NCBI GenBank assembly: GCA_964594065.1
Contig: CAZQKX010000005.1
Location: 1 to 64,000 of the forward strand
Reading direction: 5' to 3'
Source of the DNA: 4572-13 sp964594065
GTDB taxonomy: Bacteria > Planctomycetota > Phycisphaerae > Sedimentisphaerales > Anaerohalosphaeraceae
DNA: 64,000 nt
Positions 1 to 7,472 of this stretch are shown one piece after another. The notes under the pieces were generated by a model, which saw nothing but the letters and a program-made list of their open reading frames with translations, was not told where the DNA came from and ran no database searches. Numbering within the stretch: position 1 is the stretch's first letter; each line of letters opens with the position of its first letter. Position numbers and translations under genes: made by a program.

Positions 1-1646
1 TCCTGCGCATCCTGTGCCTGCTGTTGAAGCTGTTGCGCTTTTTGTCCGGCCTGCCGGGCCTGCTCGGCTGCCTGCTCGGCCTCCTGGCGGGCCTTTTGAG
101 CATCTTCCACAGCCTGCTTTTTTTGCTGTTCTAAAGCTTCTCGTTTCTTTGCTTCTTCCTGTGTCTGGCCTTGAACCGTTGTGACCTGCTCGGAAGCTTT
201 CTTCGCTTCATCCAATGCCTGTTGGGCCTTCTGCTGTGCTTCCTTAGCCCGTTTGCGTAAGTCCCTGGCCTGTCCGGCGGCTTTGTCGGCACGCTTTTTC
301 TCTGTCTGCAATTGAAGCTTCGCCTGCTCTAAGTCCAACTCAGCCTGAACGCGGCCCAGTTCGGCTTCGGTCGCCTCCTTTTCAAGCACTTGTGTATAAG
401 CATCTTTTCCAAGCGGCCCAACCAGTCCCTCCGTATATTCCGGTTCTTTGTACTTCGTACGAATATCTTCGACCATTTGACGGTTATCGATCCCGCCGGA
501 AGAAATGCTGGGGGTCAGGATGAAAATGATTTCCGTGCCCTTTTCTTCAAAATCCTTACTGGAAAACAGAACACCCAACAGCGGCAAATCCTTCAGGAAT
601 GGGATTCCGCGGACAACGGAACGTTTCTCGCTTTTTCGCATCCCCCCAATGATCAAACTCTTGCCCGGCTCAATCCGGTTTTCCTCCACATTGATCGAAC
701 GCTCCGTAATGATCGCACGCTGAACGACCCCTTCGGGCTTCGAACGGGACCCAATATTAATATCTGTTGTCAGGCCGACCGAGCCATCCGAATAAACATG
801 CGGTGTCACCGTCAGGGTGTTTTCGACCCAGACATATTTGGTAATGTTATAGACACCACTGGAGCCCCCGCTGCCGGTCTTAACCTCCTCGATCGGCGCA
901 TAGTCCTTGATCGTCACGGTCGCTTTTTTACCGTTAATGGTTTCCAGTTGTGGATTTAAAAGAATTTTCAGGTATCCACGAGACACCAGTACATCGACAA
1001 CCGTACGAACCTGATGCCCATCAACCCCCTTATCAATCCAGTATCCAAAATCCAGGCCAAAGTTGGAACGATCCGTCTCTCTTAAAGAGGCTCCGGGAAA
1101 AGCGGGATCGGAAAATTTATCCTCCCCCAGTGTCAACCCTTCTCCCAGGAGATTTTCAACCAGCAAAGTGGTTTCCCAGTCCATCGTGATATCGCCAAAC
1201 CGTTCGAGAATCAAACAATCCACATTTACCTGAACCGGGGGCACATCGATCAGTTCCAGGTACTTTTGGACACTATCGGCCTGAGCATCATCTTTGCAGT
1301 AAGCAACCACCTGATTGGTCGCCAGATTAATCGTGGATTTAACGTCCATCTGCTTGACAAGCAACGATGCCAAGTCAGTAGCGGGATGGTGTTTCGTAAA
1401 ATAAAATACTTTGACGCCGTCTTTGATCGTCAGTCTCGCCGTCGGCTGGCGGTATATCTCCGGCAAGGGATTGGCGGCCTGCGGACTTTCCCGAACCTGT
1501 CCCAGTTCTTCAAGAATTGCTTTGGATTCGATCTCCGTAGACTTTTCAGAAAAGAAATCACCACAGCCGCCGATTACCGAAAGCATGAACGCCAGTATAA
1601 CCAGCGGGGTTAATGTGTTGACTGTTATCTTTCTATTCCGTCTCAT
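1..1646 (-). CDS. Secretin-domain lipoprotein with coiled-coil tail, 3' end outside window
   Basis: The reading frame starts at ATG 1646, preceded by a GAGAG site, and stays open to the window edge, so about 548 residues are visible and the C-terminus is missing. It is a clear paralog of the gene directly upstream (1661-3439) along its whole visible length. A lipobox ending VIGGC near residue 23 suggests an outer-membrane lipoprotein. The middle carries the secretin signature: 'VIGGMRKSEKRSVVRGIPF' followed by LKDLPLLGVLF and FILTPSISSGG. After the secretin domain comes a long stretch rich in Ala, Gln, Glu and Lys, predicted coiled coil, still running at base 1. Secretins (GspD/PilQ family) form ring channels in the outer membrane. 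No type II secretion or pilus genes are visible nearby, so the exported substrate is unknown. Confidence 0.85.
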   Translation of the reverse strand, partial: MRRNRKITVNTLTPLVILAFMLSVIGGCGDFFSEKSTEIESKAILEELGQVRESPQAANPLPEIYRQPTARLTIKDGVKVFYFTKHHPATDLASLLVKQMDVKSTINLATNQVVAYCKDDAQADSVQKYLELIDVPPVQVNVDCLILERFGDITMDWETTLLVENLLGEGLTLGEDKFSDPAFPGASLRETDRSNFGLDFGYWIDKGVDGHQVRTVVDVLVSRGYLKILLNPQLETINGKKATVTIKDYAPIEEVKTGSGGSSGVYNITKYVWVENTLTVTPHVYSDGSVGLTTDINIGSRSKPEGVVQRAIITERSINVEENRIEPGKSLIIGGMRKSEKRSVVRGIPFLKDLPLLGVLFSSKDFEEKGTEIIFILTPSISSGGIDNRQMVEDIRTKYKEPEYTEGLVGPLGKDAYTQVLEKEATEAELGRVQAELDLEQAKLQLQTEKKRADKAAGQARDLRKRAKEAQQKAQQALDEAKKASEQVTTVQGQTQEEAKKREALEQQKKQAVEDAQKARQEAEQAAEQARQAGQKAQQLQQQAQDAQ

Positions 1647-1660
1647 TTTACTCTCAATGA

Positions 1661-3439
1661 TTAATTCTCACCGTCACCGGGATTGGAATCTGCCTCCGTG
1701 TCCGGACCGGACTGTGCAGCCTCCAATTCCTGGATCTGCTGATGCAGACTTTCTATCTGCCGACGCGTCTTGTCGACTTGCTCTGTCAGTTCACCGGCCT
1801 TCTTCTGAGCCTTTTCCAATTCAGCCCGGTCTTTTTGGGCCTGAGTACGGGCCTTTTCGGCTTCTTGAACGGCTTTTTCGATTTCGCGTTGTGTTTGAGA
1901 CATCTTCGCCTGTTGCGCTTGGGCATCTTTGGCCGCAGACTCGGCCTGGGCAGCTGCCGCCTTTTTCTGAGCCTGGGCCTTTTCCATCAAAGCCTCGGCC
2001 TCTTGTGCTTGTGCCCGCATTGCCTTCGCTTCAAGCACCGCCTTTTCCGCACGCAACTGCTCGGCTTGAACCTGTCTCCGGGCTTCGGCGGTCTGCACCT
2101 GGAGGCGAATCAGTGCCGCCTCGGCCTGATCGGCCCGTCTGCCGACGACATCTGAATACACTTTTGTCCCCATCGGATCCGTGACAATCTCATCCAAATC
2201 GGATTTGTAATCCGGAGTCTCAAACTTATCCCGGACCATATCGGCCATTTTCTCATATTCGACACCGCCGGAGGAAATGCTTGGCGTCAGAATGAAAATA
2301 ACTTCCGTAGCGTTCTCTTCAAAATCCTTACTGGAAAATAAGATCCCAATAAGCGGAAGATCTTTGAAGAACGGAACTCCGCGAATCACCGATCGGTTTT
2401 CAGCTTTTCGCATTCCGCCGATAACGAGGCTTTTGCCCGGCTCGATCCGGTTTTCGGCAATATTGATCGACCGCTCTGTAATAATGGATGTCTGGACCAC
2501 CCCTTCGGGCTTGGATTTTGAACCGATGATAATGCTGCTTTTCAGCCCGATCGAACCGTCCGCATACACGTAAGGAGTGACATTCAGGATATCTGAAACA
2601 TCTTGATAATCCGTGACGGTATAGGAATCGCTGCGCTCGGTTACCGTTTTTTCGATGGGTGCACGGTCCATGATCCGAACCTTGGCCGATTTGCCATTGA
2701 CCGTTTCAAGCGTGGGGTTCATTAAGATCTTCAGGTAACCGCGTGATTCCAACATATCCACCATAAGCCGTACCTGGTGTCCGGAGACGCCCTTATCGAG
2801 CCAGTACCCAAAATCCAGTCCAAAATCAGCGCGCCGGCTTTCCCGCAGGGCCGCCCCCGGAAAAGCAGGATTCGGATACTTACCTTCGCCCAGCGTGATC
2901 TCCTGACCCAAAAAGTTTTCGATCAACAGCGTCGTTTCCCAGTCTTTTGTCACATCGCCGAAGCGTTCGAGGATCAGACAATCGATATGCACCTGGATCG
3001 GGGGCACATCCGTCTTTTCGAGATAGGCCAGAATCTGATCGCATTCTTCGTCGTTGGCACAATGGATAATCAGTTGGTTGGTACTCGGATTGGTGCTGAC
3101 TTTGAAGCCCATATCCCGAATGGTGCCGGCAAAGCCGTGAGTCTTCTTTTCCAGATTCTTGTCTTTATGACTAAAATTCAGATTTCCGGCGGGCAGACAC
3201 TTGGTAAAATAAAACAGTTTGACGCCATCGGCAACCTTGAGCCGTTTTGGACCTTCCCGATAGACCTGCGGAAGCGGGTTACCGACATTGGGGTTCTCAC
3301 GCACCCGGCTGATATCCCGGATCACGGCTTTGGACTCGACTTCGGTGTTTTTTTTCTCAAAAAAGTCGCCGCAGCCAGCCAGAATGACGGACAAACAGCT
3401 TCCCGCTGTTACCATCAGAATTGTTTTATTAAAGGTCAT
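1661..3439 (-). CDS. Secretin-domain lipoprotein with C-terminal coiled coil
   Basis: 592 residues. Residues 1-23 form a lipoprotein signal (lipobox ILAGC, Cys23). A short N-domain-like segment lies around 105-150 and the secretin domain around 225-388, with the family hallmark 'VPFFKDLPLIGILF' at 355-368 and FILTPSISSGG just after. From about 433 to 575 the sequence is almost all Ala, Gln, Glu, Lys and Arg in heptad-like spacing, a probable long coiled coil, which ordinary GspD or PilQ proteins do not have at this end. The downstream paralog starts only 14 bases after this stop, so the two are probably co-transcribed and may form mixed rings. No obvious Shine-Dalgarno site precedes ATG 3439. 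Outer-membrane location is inferred from the family. Confidence 0.85.
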   Translation of the reverse strand: MTFNKTILMVTAGSCLSVILAGCGDFFEKKNTEVESKAVIRDISRVRENPNVGNPLPQVYREGPKRLKVADGVKLFYFTKCLPAGNLNFSHKDKNLEKKTHGFAGTIRDMGFKVSTNPSTNQLIIHCANDEECDQILAYLEKTDVPPIQVHIDCLILERFGDVTKDWETTLLIENFLGQEITLGEGKYPNPAFPGAALRESRRADFGLDFGYWLDKGVSGHQVRLMVDMLESRGYLKILMNPTLETVNGKSAKVRIMDRAPIEKTVTERSDSYTVTDYQDVSDILNVTPYVYADGSIGLKSSIIIGSKSKPEGVVQTSIITERSINIAENRIEPGKSLVIGGMRKAENRSVIRGVPFFKDLPLIGILFSSKDFEENATEVIFILTPSISSGGVEYEKMADMVRDKFETPDYKSDLDEIVTDPMGTKVYSDVVGRRADQAEAALIRLQVQTAEARRQVQAEQLRAEKAVLEAKAMRAQAQEAEALMEKAQAQKKAAAAQAESAAKDAQAQQAKMSQTQREIEKAVQEAEKARTQAQKDRAELEKAQKKAGELTEQVDKTRRQIESLHQQIQELEAAQSGPDTEADSNPGDGEN

Positions 3440-3699
3440 TTATCGTCTTAAACAAATACTCTTGATTCTTTAGCAGTTATGGATGAAAAAAATTCACCTC
3501 CCTACATTTGTTTATCGACATTGGAGGGTATTTTTCTGAAAAGAAAAATAAACAATCCGCATAACTCCAACAGTCTACACTGTCTCCTCTCCTTTTCCAT
3601 GTTCTCAGACGTTTTTTGGGGGGGTGCTATTGCATTTTTCTTAAAAAAAATACTTCTTTTTTGCCAGAGACATTCTTTGTGGCTTTTCGTGTCGTTTTT

Positions 3700-3708
3700 T
3701 GCTATTCT
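3700..3708 (+). promoter_or_regulatory. Possible extended -10 promoter of rimO
   Basis: TGC followed by TATTCT fits an extended -10 box and ends nine bases before the rimO ATG at 3718. No convincing -35 box sits at the right distance. There is no Shine-Dalgarno site before the ATG, so transcription may start almost at the start codon. Confidence 0.35.
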
Positions 3709-3717
3709 TCGTTAATA

Positions 3718-5076
3718 ATGGCTAAAAACAGCAAAAAACAACCCCTGACAGTCAGTTTTGTTGCGTTGGGATGCCCCAAGAACATGGTCGACAGCGAGTC
3801 TATGCTGGCCCGGATCGGTCAGGCCGACTACGTGATCAGCGGCAACCCGGACAATGCCGATGTCATCGTCATCAATACCTGCGGCTTTATCGCTCCTGCC
3901 AAAGCCGAGGCCATCGAGGCGATCCGGCAAGCCGTCAGCCAAAAGAAAAAAGGCGCTGTCCGGAAAGTCGTCGTCACCGGATGCCTGTCCGAGCGGATGG
4001 GCGATGCGCTGGCCGATGAAGTCAAAGGTATCGATGCCATCGTCGGGCTAGGCCAGCGTGACCGTATCGCTGAGATCATCGGCGAGTGCATGGCGGCTAA
4101 AAAGTCCGCAGGACCGAAAACGTACATGCAGGCTGCCGGGGTCGACATTCACGACGACCGCGGCCGGCTGCTGATCACGCCGCAGCACTGGGCCTATCTG
4201 CGTATCAGCGAGGGCTGCAACCGGAAATGCGCCTTTTGCACCATTCCCGCGATCCGCGGCAGGTTCCGCAGCAAGCCGATGGAGATGGTCCTTGACGAGG
4301 CCGCCGAGCTGGTTGATTTCGGCGCCGTCGAGCTGAGCATTATCGCTCAGGACAGCAATTACTACGGCAAAGATATAGGGATCAAAAGCGGCCTGTCCCG
4401 GTTGATCGGCGAACTGGAGAAACTGCCGGACCTGCAATGGATCCGGCTGATGTACCTGTACCCGGCGGGTATCGACGACGGGCTCATCGAGACCATCGCC
4501 AACAGCGACAAGGTTGTGCCGTATATCGACATGCCCATCCAGCACATCAACAACGACATTTTGAAGTCGATGCGCCGCTCCGACACCAAAGAGCGCACGC
4601 AGGCACTGATCGAAAAACTCCGCATCGCCATGCCGAAGGTGACCCTGCGAACAACCCTGATCACCGGCTATCCCGGCGAGACCAATGCGCAGTTTGCCGA
4701 ACTGCAGGACTTTATCGAATGGGCAAAGTTCGATGCGCTGGGCTGTTTTCCGTTTTTCCCCGAGGCCGGCACGCCAGCCGCACTGCTGGACGGCCAGATC
4801 GATGATGCCGTCAAAGATCAGCGAACCGATGAACTGATGGCGCTGCAGCAGCGGATCATCTTCGACAAGATGGACGCGCAGGTCAGCAGCGAGTTGATGG
4901 TGCTGGTCGATGAGGTCGATGACGGATTGGGACTGGGTCGCCACGCCGGACAGGCCCCGCATATCGACAGCATCTGCAAGATACACAATTGTACCGCGCA
5001 TTCCGGCCGGTTTATCCGGTGCCAAATAACCGGCCGCGATGGCTACGACATTCTCGTCGAGCAGATCAATTCATAA
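3718..5076 (+). CDS. rimO: Ribosomal protein S12 methylthiotransferase RimO
   Basis: 452 residues, normal length for the family. RimO is a radical-SAM enzyme that adds a methylthio group to an aspartate of ribosomal protein S12. The N-terminal methylthiotransferase domain holds Cys19 (in ALGCPKNMVDSE), Cys55 and Cys89, which bind one 4Fe-4S cluster. The radical-SAM CxxxCxxC is Cys167, Cys171, Cys174 in GCNRKCAFCTIPAIRG. A TRAM-like RNA-binding domain fills the last 65 residues or so. GCPKNMVDSE separates RimO from MiaB. The ATG at 3718 was chosen because the family's conserved start falls here; an in-frame extension back to 3616 is AT-rich and non-conserved in style. The next gene, pgsA, has its own promoter signals. 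Confidence 0.95.
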   Translation: MAKNSKKQPLTVSFVALGCPKNMVDSESMLARIGQADYVISGNPDNADVIVINTCGFIAPAKAEAIEAIRQAVSQKKKGAVRKVVVTGCLSERMGDALADEVKGIDAIVGLGQRDRIAEIIGECMAAKKSAGPKTYMQAAGVDIHDDRGRLLITPQHWAYLRISEGCNRKCAFCTIPAIRGRFRSKPMEMVLDEAAELVDFGAVELSIIAQDSNYYGKDIGIKSGLSRLIGELEKLPDLQWIRLMYLYPAGIDDGLIETIANSDKVVPYIDMPIQHINNDILKSMRRSDTKERTQALIEKLRIAMPKVTLRTTLITGYPGETNAQFAELQDFIEWAKFDALGCFPFFPEAGTPAALLDGQIDDAVKDQRTDELMALQQRIIFDKMDAQVSSELMVLVDEVDDGLGLGRHAGQAPHIDSICKIHNCTAHSGRFIRCQITGRDGYDILVEQINS

Positions 5077-5092
5077 TCATGACATATTCAGC

Positions 5093-5120
5093 TTGCTTGA
5101 CACTTTTTTGAGACTATAAT
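5093..5120 (+). promoter_or_regulatory. pgsA promoter, probably leaderless
   Basis: TTGCTT at 5093-5098, a 16-base spacer, and a perfect TATAAT at 5115-5120. The pgsA ATG begins only seven bases after the -10 box, where transcription itself would be expected to start. No Shine-Dalgarno site is present. A TTGACA at 5097-5102 is closer to the -35 consensus but would leave a 12-base spacer, too short for a normal sigma-70 promoter. Confidence 0.6.
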
Positions 5121-5127
5121 CGACCAC

Positions 5128-5748
5128 ATGGAACAGAAACAAAACAAAGGAATTATTCGACATCTTCCCAACGCCCTGACCGTCGGGCGGCTGGTGCTGA
5201 CCGTCATCTTTCTGGGGATCGTCCTTTACGCTCCCGGCGTCGGCGACAAGCCCGCCAACCTCTTGCTGGGTGCATTTATTCTATTCGTCGTTACGGGGCT
5301 GACCGACATCGTTGACGGCTGGCTGGCCCGCAAGTTCGAAGTGACCAGCAAGTTCGGCCGGACCGTCGATCCGCTGGCCGATAAGTTTCTCGTCTGCGGT
5401 GCGTTTTTCTGTTTCGCCTGGGTCAATCAGCCAAAGATGGCCTGCTTCGAATTTTCGGAACTAACACTGGATATCATTCGCTGGGGGTCGGCGATTATTA
5501 TCTTTGCCCGCGAGATCATCGTTCAGGTACTGCGGCACATCGCAGAAAGCCGGGGTGTGCAGTTTGGGGCCATCTGGTCCGGCAAGCTCAAGATGTTTTT
5601 GCAATCGTTCGGCATCGGCACCGTCATCATCGGATGGGCCTATGTCTCACGGCCCTGGGGAGACTGGTTCACCATCATCACCTACGGCCTGATGGTTGCT
5701 GTCACCATCCTATCCGGCATCCAGTCCGTAACCCGCCGAATCAAATAA
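5128..5748 (+). CDS. pgsA: CDP-diacylglycerol--glycerol-3-phosphate 3-phosphatidyltransferase
   Basis: 206 residues, integral membrane. The enzyme makes phosphatidylglycerol phosphate from CDP-diacylglycerol and glycerol 3-phosphate, the committed step to phosphatidylglycerol. The CDP-alcohol phosphotransferase motif is complete: Asp63-Gly64, Ala67-Arg68, Gly77, Asp81 and Asp85 in the DGx2ARx8Gx3Dx3D spacing. Several hydrophobic stretches (about 20-35, 46-60, 115-130, 150-170, 180-195) fit the six-helix fold. PNALTVGRL at the N-terminus is typical of PgsA. Other CDP-alcohol transferases share the motif, so the exact alcohol is inferred from overall similarity. It lies 51 bases after rimO and seems to have its own promoter. 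Confidence 0.88.
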   Translation: MEQKQNKGIIRHLPNALTVGRLVLTVIFLGIVLYAPGVGDKPANLLLGAFILFVVTGLTDIVDGWLARKFEVTSKFGRTVDPLADKFLVCGAFFCFAWVNQPKMACFEFSELTLDIIRWGSAIIIFAREIIVQVLRHIAESRGVQFGAIWSGKLKMFLQSFGIGTVIIGWAYVSRPWGDWFTIITYGLMVAVTILSGIQSVTRRIK

Positions 5749-5860
5749 CATCTTCACCGACATGGATTTATGATATAAACAGTCTACATTCGCTGGGGTG
5801 AGGAAAGATGGCGTAGGGTTCATTAAACTCCGTTCTTGTGATGGGATGAATTATACCGCA

Positions 5861-6331
5861 TCAGGATCGACGGCGTGAAAACGGTTTTTTGTCGTGTGAT
5901 TCCTTCCGGTTTCCGGAGACTTTGCCGGATGTCGACCGAATTTTCCTGCGGCTTGAGCCGCCCTGGCTGGGTTTGGTTTTTTCTTTGCCGGTGATTTCGC
6001 CTCTCATCAACTTCAGTGATTTCAGACAGACGGCTTTGGTGGTGGCATCCTGGTGATTTAAGCCGCCCTCAAGCGCTTCGGTGGAAACCTTTTTCATTCG
6101 GCCTTTCATGTTTCTCAAACCATAGGCCGCCGCTTTTTTGGTATTTCTCGAATAGTTTCCAAACAGGGCCTCATTGAGAATAGCAAAACCATCCTCCTGA
6201 AGCCATGAAAGATTGTATGCAGCTACCCGTGCAGTTGAGATATTGTTAGAGAGCAACTTGCCTCTAAGTTCTCTCAACAGTTTAATCGTCGCCTCATCTC
6301 TTTGGCGCTCTGATGGTTTATTATCAGACAT
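5861..6331 (-). CDS. Small HEAT-repeat-like protein with basic tail
   Basis: 156 residues, start ATG 6331 with a GGAG site seven bases upstream. Residues about 15-115 are helical and spaced like two or three HEAT repeats (for example AAYGLRNMKGRMKKVSTEAL and TTKAVCLKSLKLM). The last 45 residues are rich in Lys, Arg and Ser and probably disordered. HEAT-like repeats usually mediate protein binding, and the basic tail may contact nucleic acid, but neither is shown here. No enzyme motif, signal peptide or membrane segment is seen. It stands alone between pgsA (other strand) and an uncertain small ORF. Confidence 0.7.
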   Translation of the reverse strand: MSDNKPSERQRDEATIKLLRELRGKLLSNNISTARVAAYNLSWLQEDGFAILNEALFGNYSRNTKKAAAYGLRNMKGRMKKVSTEALEGGLNHQDATTKAVCLKSLKLMRGEITGKEKTKPSQGGSSRRKIRSTSGKVSGNRKESHDKKPFSRRRS

Positions 6332-6463
6332 TATAAATCTCCGTATTTATCTGATAAATCTTATCGTCCTGCAAAACACACGTCAAGCAGTAAATACTTA
6401 GCCCCTTAAGGCCTCATCACCACCGGCATTACACGTCCGATCCTCCTGCATTTTCGACATCCG

Positions 6464-6667
6464 CTAACAACTTTTAGCTCCGCAACAGGGATAACTGTTT
6501 TCGTTCCTGAAATAAATCTCATGCGACTGTCGAATAGGACACTCTCGCCCTGACTGCCGATCCAACAAAAGAACAGATTGATCGATCTTTCTTTTTCTGG
6601 AAAAATATCCCTTTAACAAGGTCTTTTCCGGGCTCTTCGTAATCACAAAAACCACATCCTCATTCAT
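6464..6667 (-). CDS. Small hypothetical protein, uncertain
   Basis: 67 residues from ATG 6667; a GTG at 6670 is directly before it. An AGGTG lies too close to the start to be a good ribosome site. The protein has charged residues mid-chain and a Cys-rich end (CCGAKSC). I recognise no family. It may be a chance open frame; the surrounding bases are AT-rich and carry no other gene. Confidence 0.3.
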   Translation of the reverse strand: MNEDVVFVITKSPEKTLLKGYFSRKRKIDQSVLLLDRQSGRECPIRQSHEIYFRNENSYPCCGAKSC

Positions 6668-6670
6668 CAC

Positions 6671-7034
6671 CTATTAAAAAAACCACCGTGAGCGATCACA
6701 CCCCTTACCGCCTACAGTGGCATCTCATATACTACCCAAATTGTCCTGTTTTCTCCCATTCTCCGGGTACTCCCGTTCCGATTCTATTATAAATCTCTCA
6801 TTATCTTTTTCAAGCCAATTCTAAAAATTGTTTTCATTTTACAAAATCGACTTCAAAACAGGGATGTTTTCAAACACAAAATTTCTCTTCGGATAGTTTA
6901 CTTTTCACGCTAAATCACTTTATATAAAGACTTTATACAGCCCTTTATTGCTGTTTCCCTTATCTCTCAAGCATGGCGCTGAAAAGCCGGAATCTGTCTG
7001 AATGGGCGTCCGGAGGCAAATACATATGAGGCAA
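6671..7034. other. Intergenic region, nothing recognised
   Basis: About 360 AT-rich bases between the uncertain small ORF and the receiver gene. The final 60 bases are richer in G and C and hold an 18-codon open frame from ATG 6973, not called because no ribosome site or similarity supports it. No terminator-type hairpin with a T run was found. Confidence 0.5.
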
Positions 7035-7451
7035 TCAAATAGCGAGACAGGCTTTGTTAACTGCCTCTATGAAGGAGGTATCTTTTTGGATCGGCTTGAC
7101 AATATACGCAATGCAGTCAAGTTCTCTGCACCGCTCGACCGTTTGGGGAGCATCCGACGTTGATACAATGATGACCGGAGTGTTCTTAACGTCTTCGCCG
7201 GACTGCCTGATCCGGGTCAGAATCTCAAGACCATCAACCATAGGCATACGGATGTCGAGAAGAAGAATGTACTTGTGCTTTTCATCCCGTTGATGCTGAT
7301 CGTTTCGATTACAGAAAAAATCAAGAGCCTGCTGACCATCCGGAAACCAGATGATCTCATTGCTGATTCCTGCTTTGCGCAAATAATTCCGGGTGAGGAC
7401 AAAATGCCCTCTGTCATCCTCTGCAATCAGAATAATTATATTCGAATCCAT
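7035..7451 (-). CDS. Single-domain response regulator (Rcp1-like)
   Basis: 138 residues, only a receiver domain and no output domain. The acidic pair is Glu11-Asp12-Asp13 in ILIAEDDRGH, the phospho-acceptor is Asp66 in ILLLDIRMP, and the conserved lysine is in YIVKPIQ. The spacing after ILIAEDD resembles the Rcp1/phytochrome-partner subgroup. It follows the sensor kinase 7473-10580 with a 21-base gap, so the kinase is its likely phosphodonor. The start at 7451 is chosen over an in-frame ATG at 7472 because it fits the receiver fold and has GGGA upstream. Without an output domain it probably acts by protein contact or as a phospho-relay step. Confidence 0.88.
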   Translation of the reverse strand: MDSNIIILIAEDDRGHFVLTRNYLRKAGISNEIIWFPDGQQALDFFCNRNDQHQRDEKHKYILLLDIRMPMVDGLEILTRIRQSGEDVKNTPVIIVSTSDAPQTVERCRELDCIAYIVKPIQKDTSFIEAVNKACLAI

Positions 7452-7472
7452 AACTTTATCCCAGCAAAACAC

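Noticed and set aside
3479..3715. Open frame of 78 codons upstream of rimO
   Set aside because: AT-rich divergent promoter region, poly-T derived Phe/Leu composition, no ribosome site.
4048..5025. Long minus-strand open frame (325 codons) inside rimO
   Set aside because: It is the antisense shadow of a clear RimO gene and has no family-like motifs of its own.
5097..5120. TTGACA and TATAAT as the pgsA promoter pair
   Set aside because: The spacer would be 12 bases, too short; TTGCTT at 16 bases is preferred.
5800..5807. GAGGAAAG resembling a core motif of RNase P RNA
   Set aside because: The flanking bases do not continue the conserved motif and the gap is only about 110 bases.
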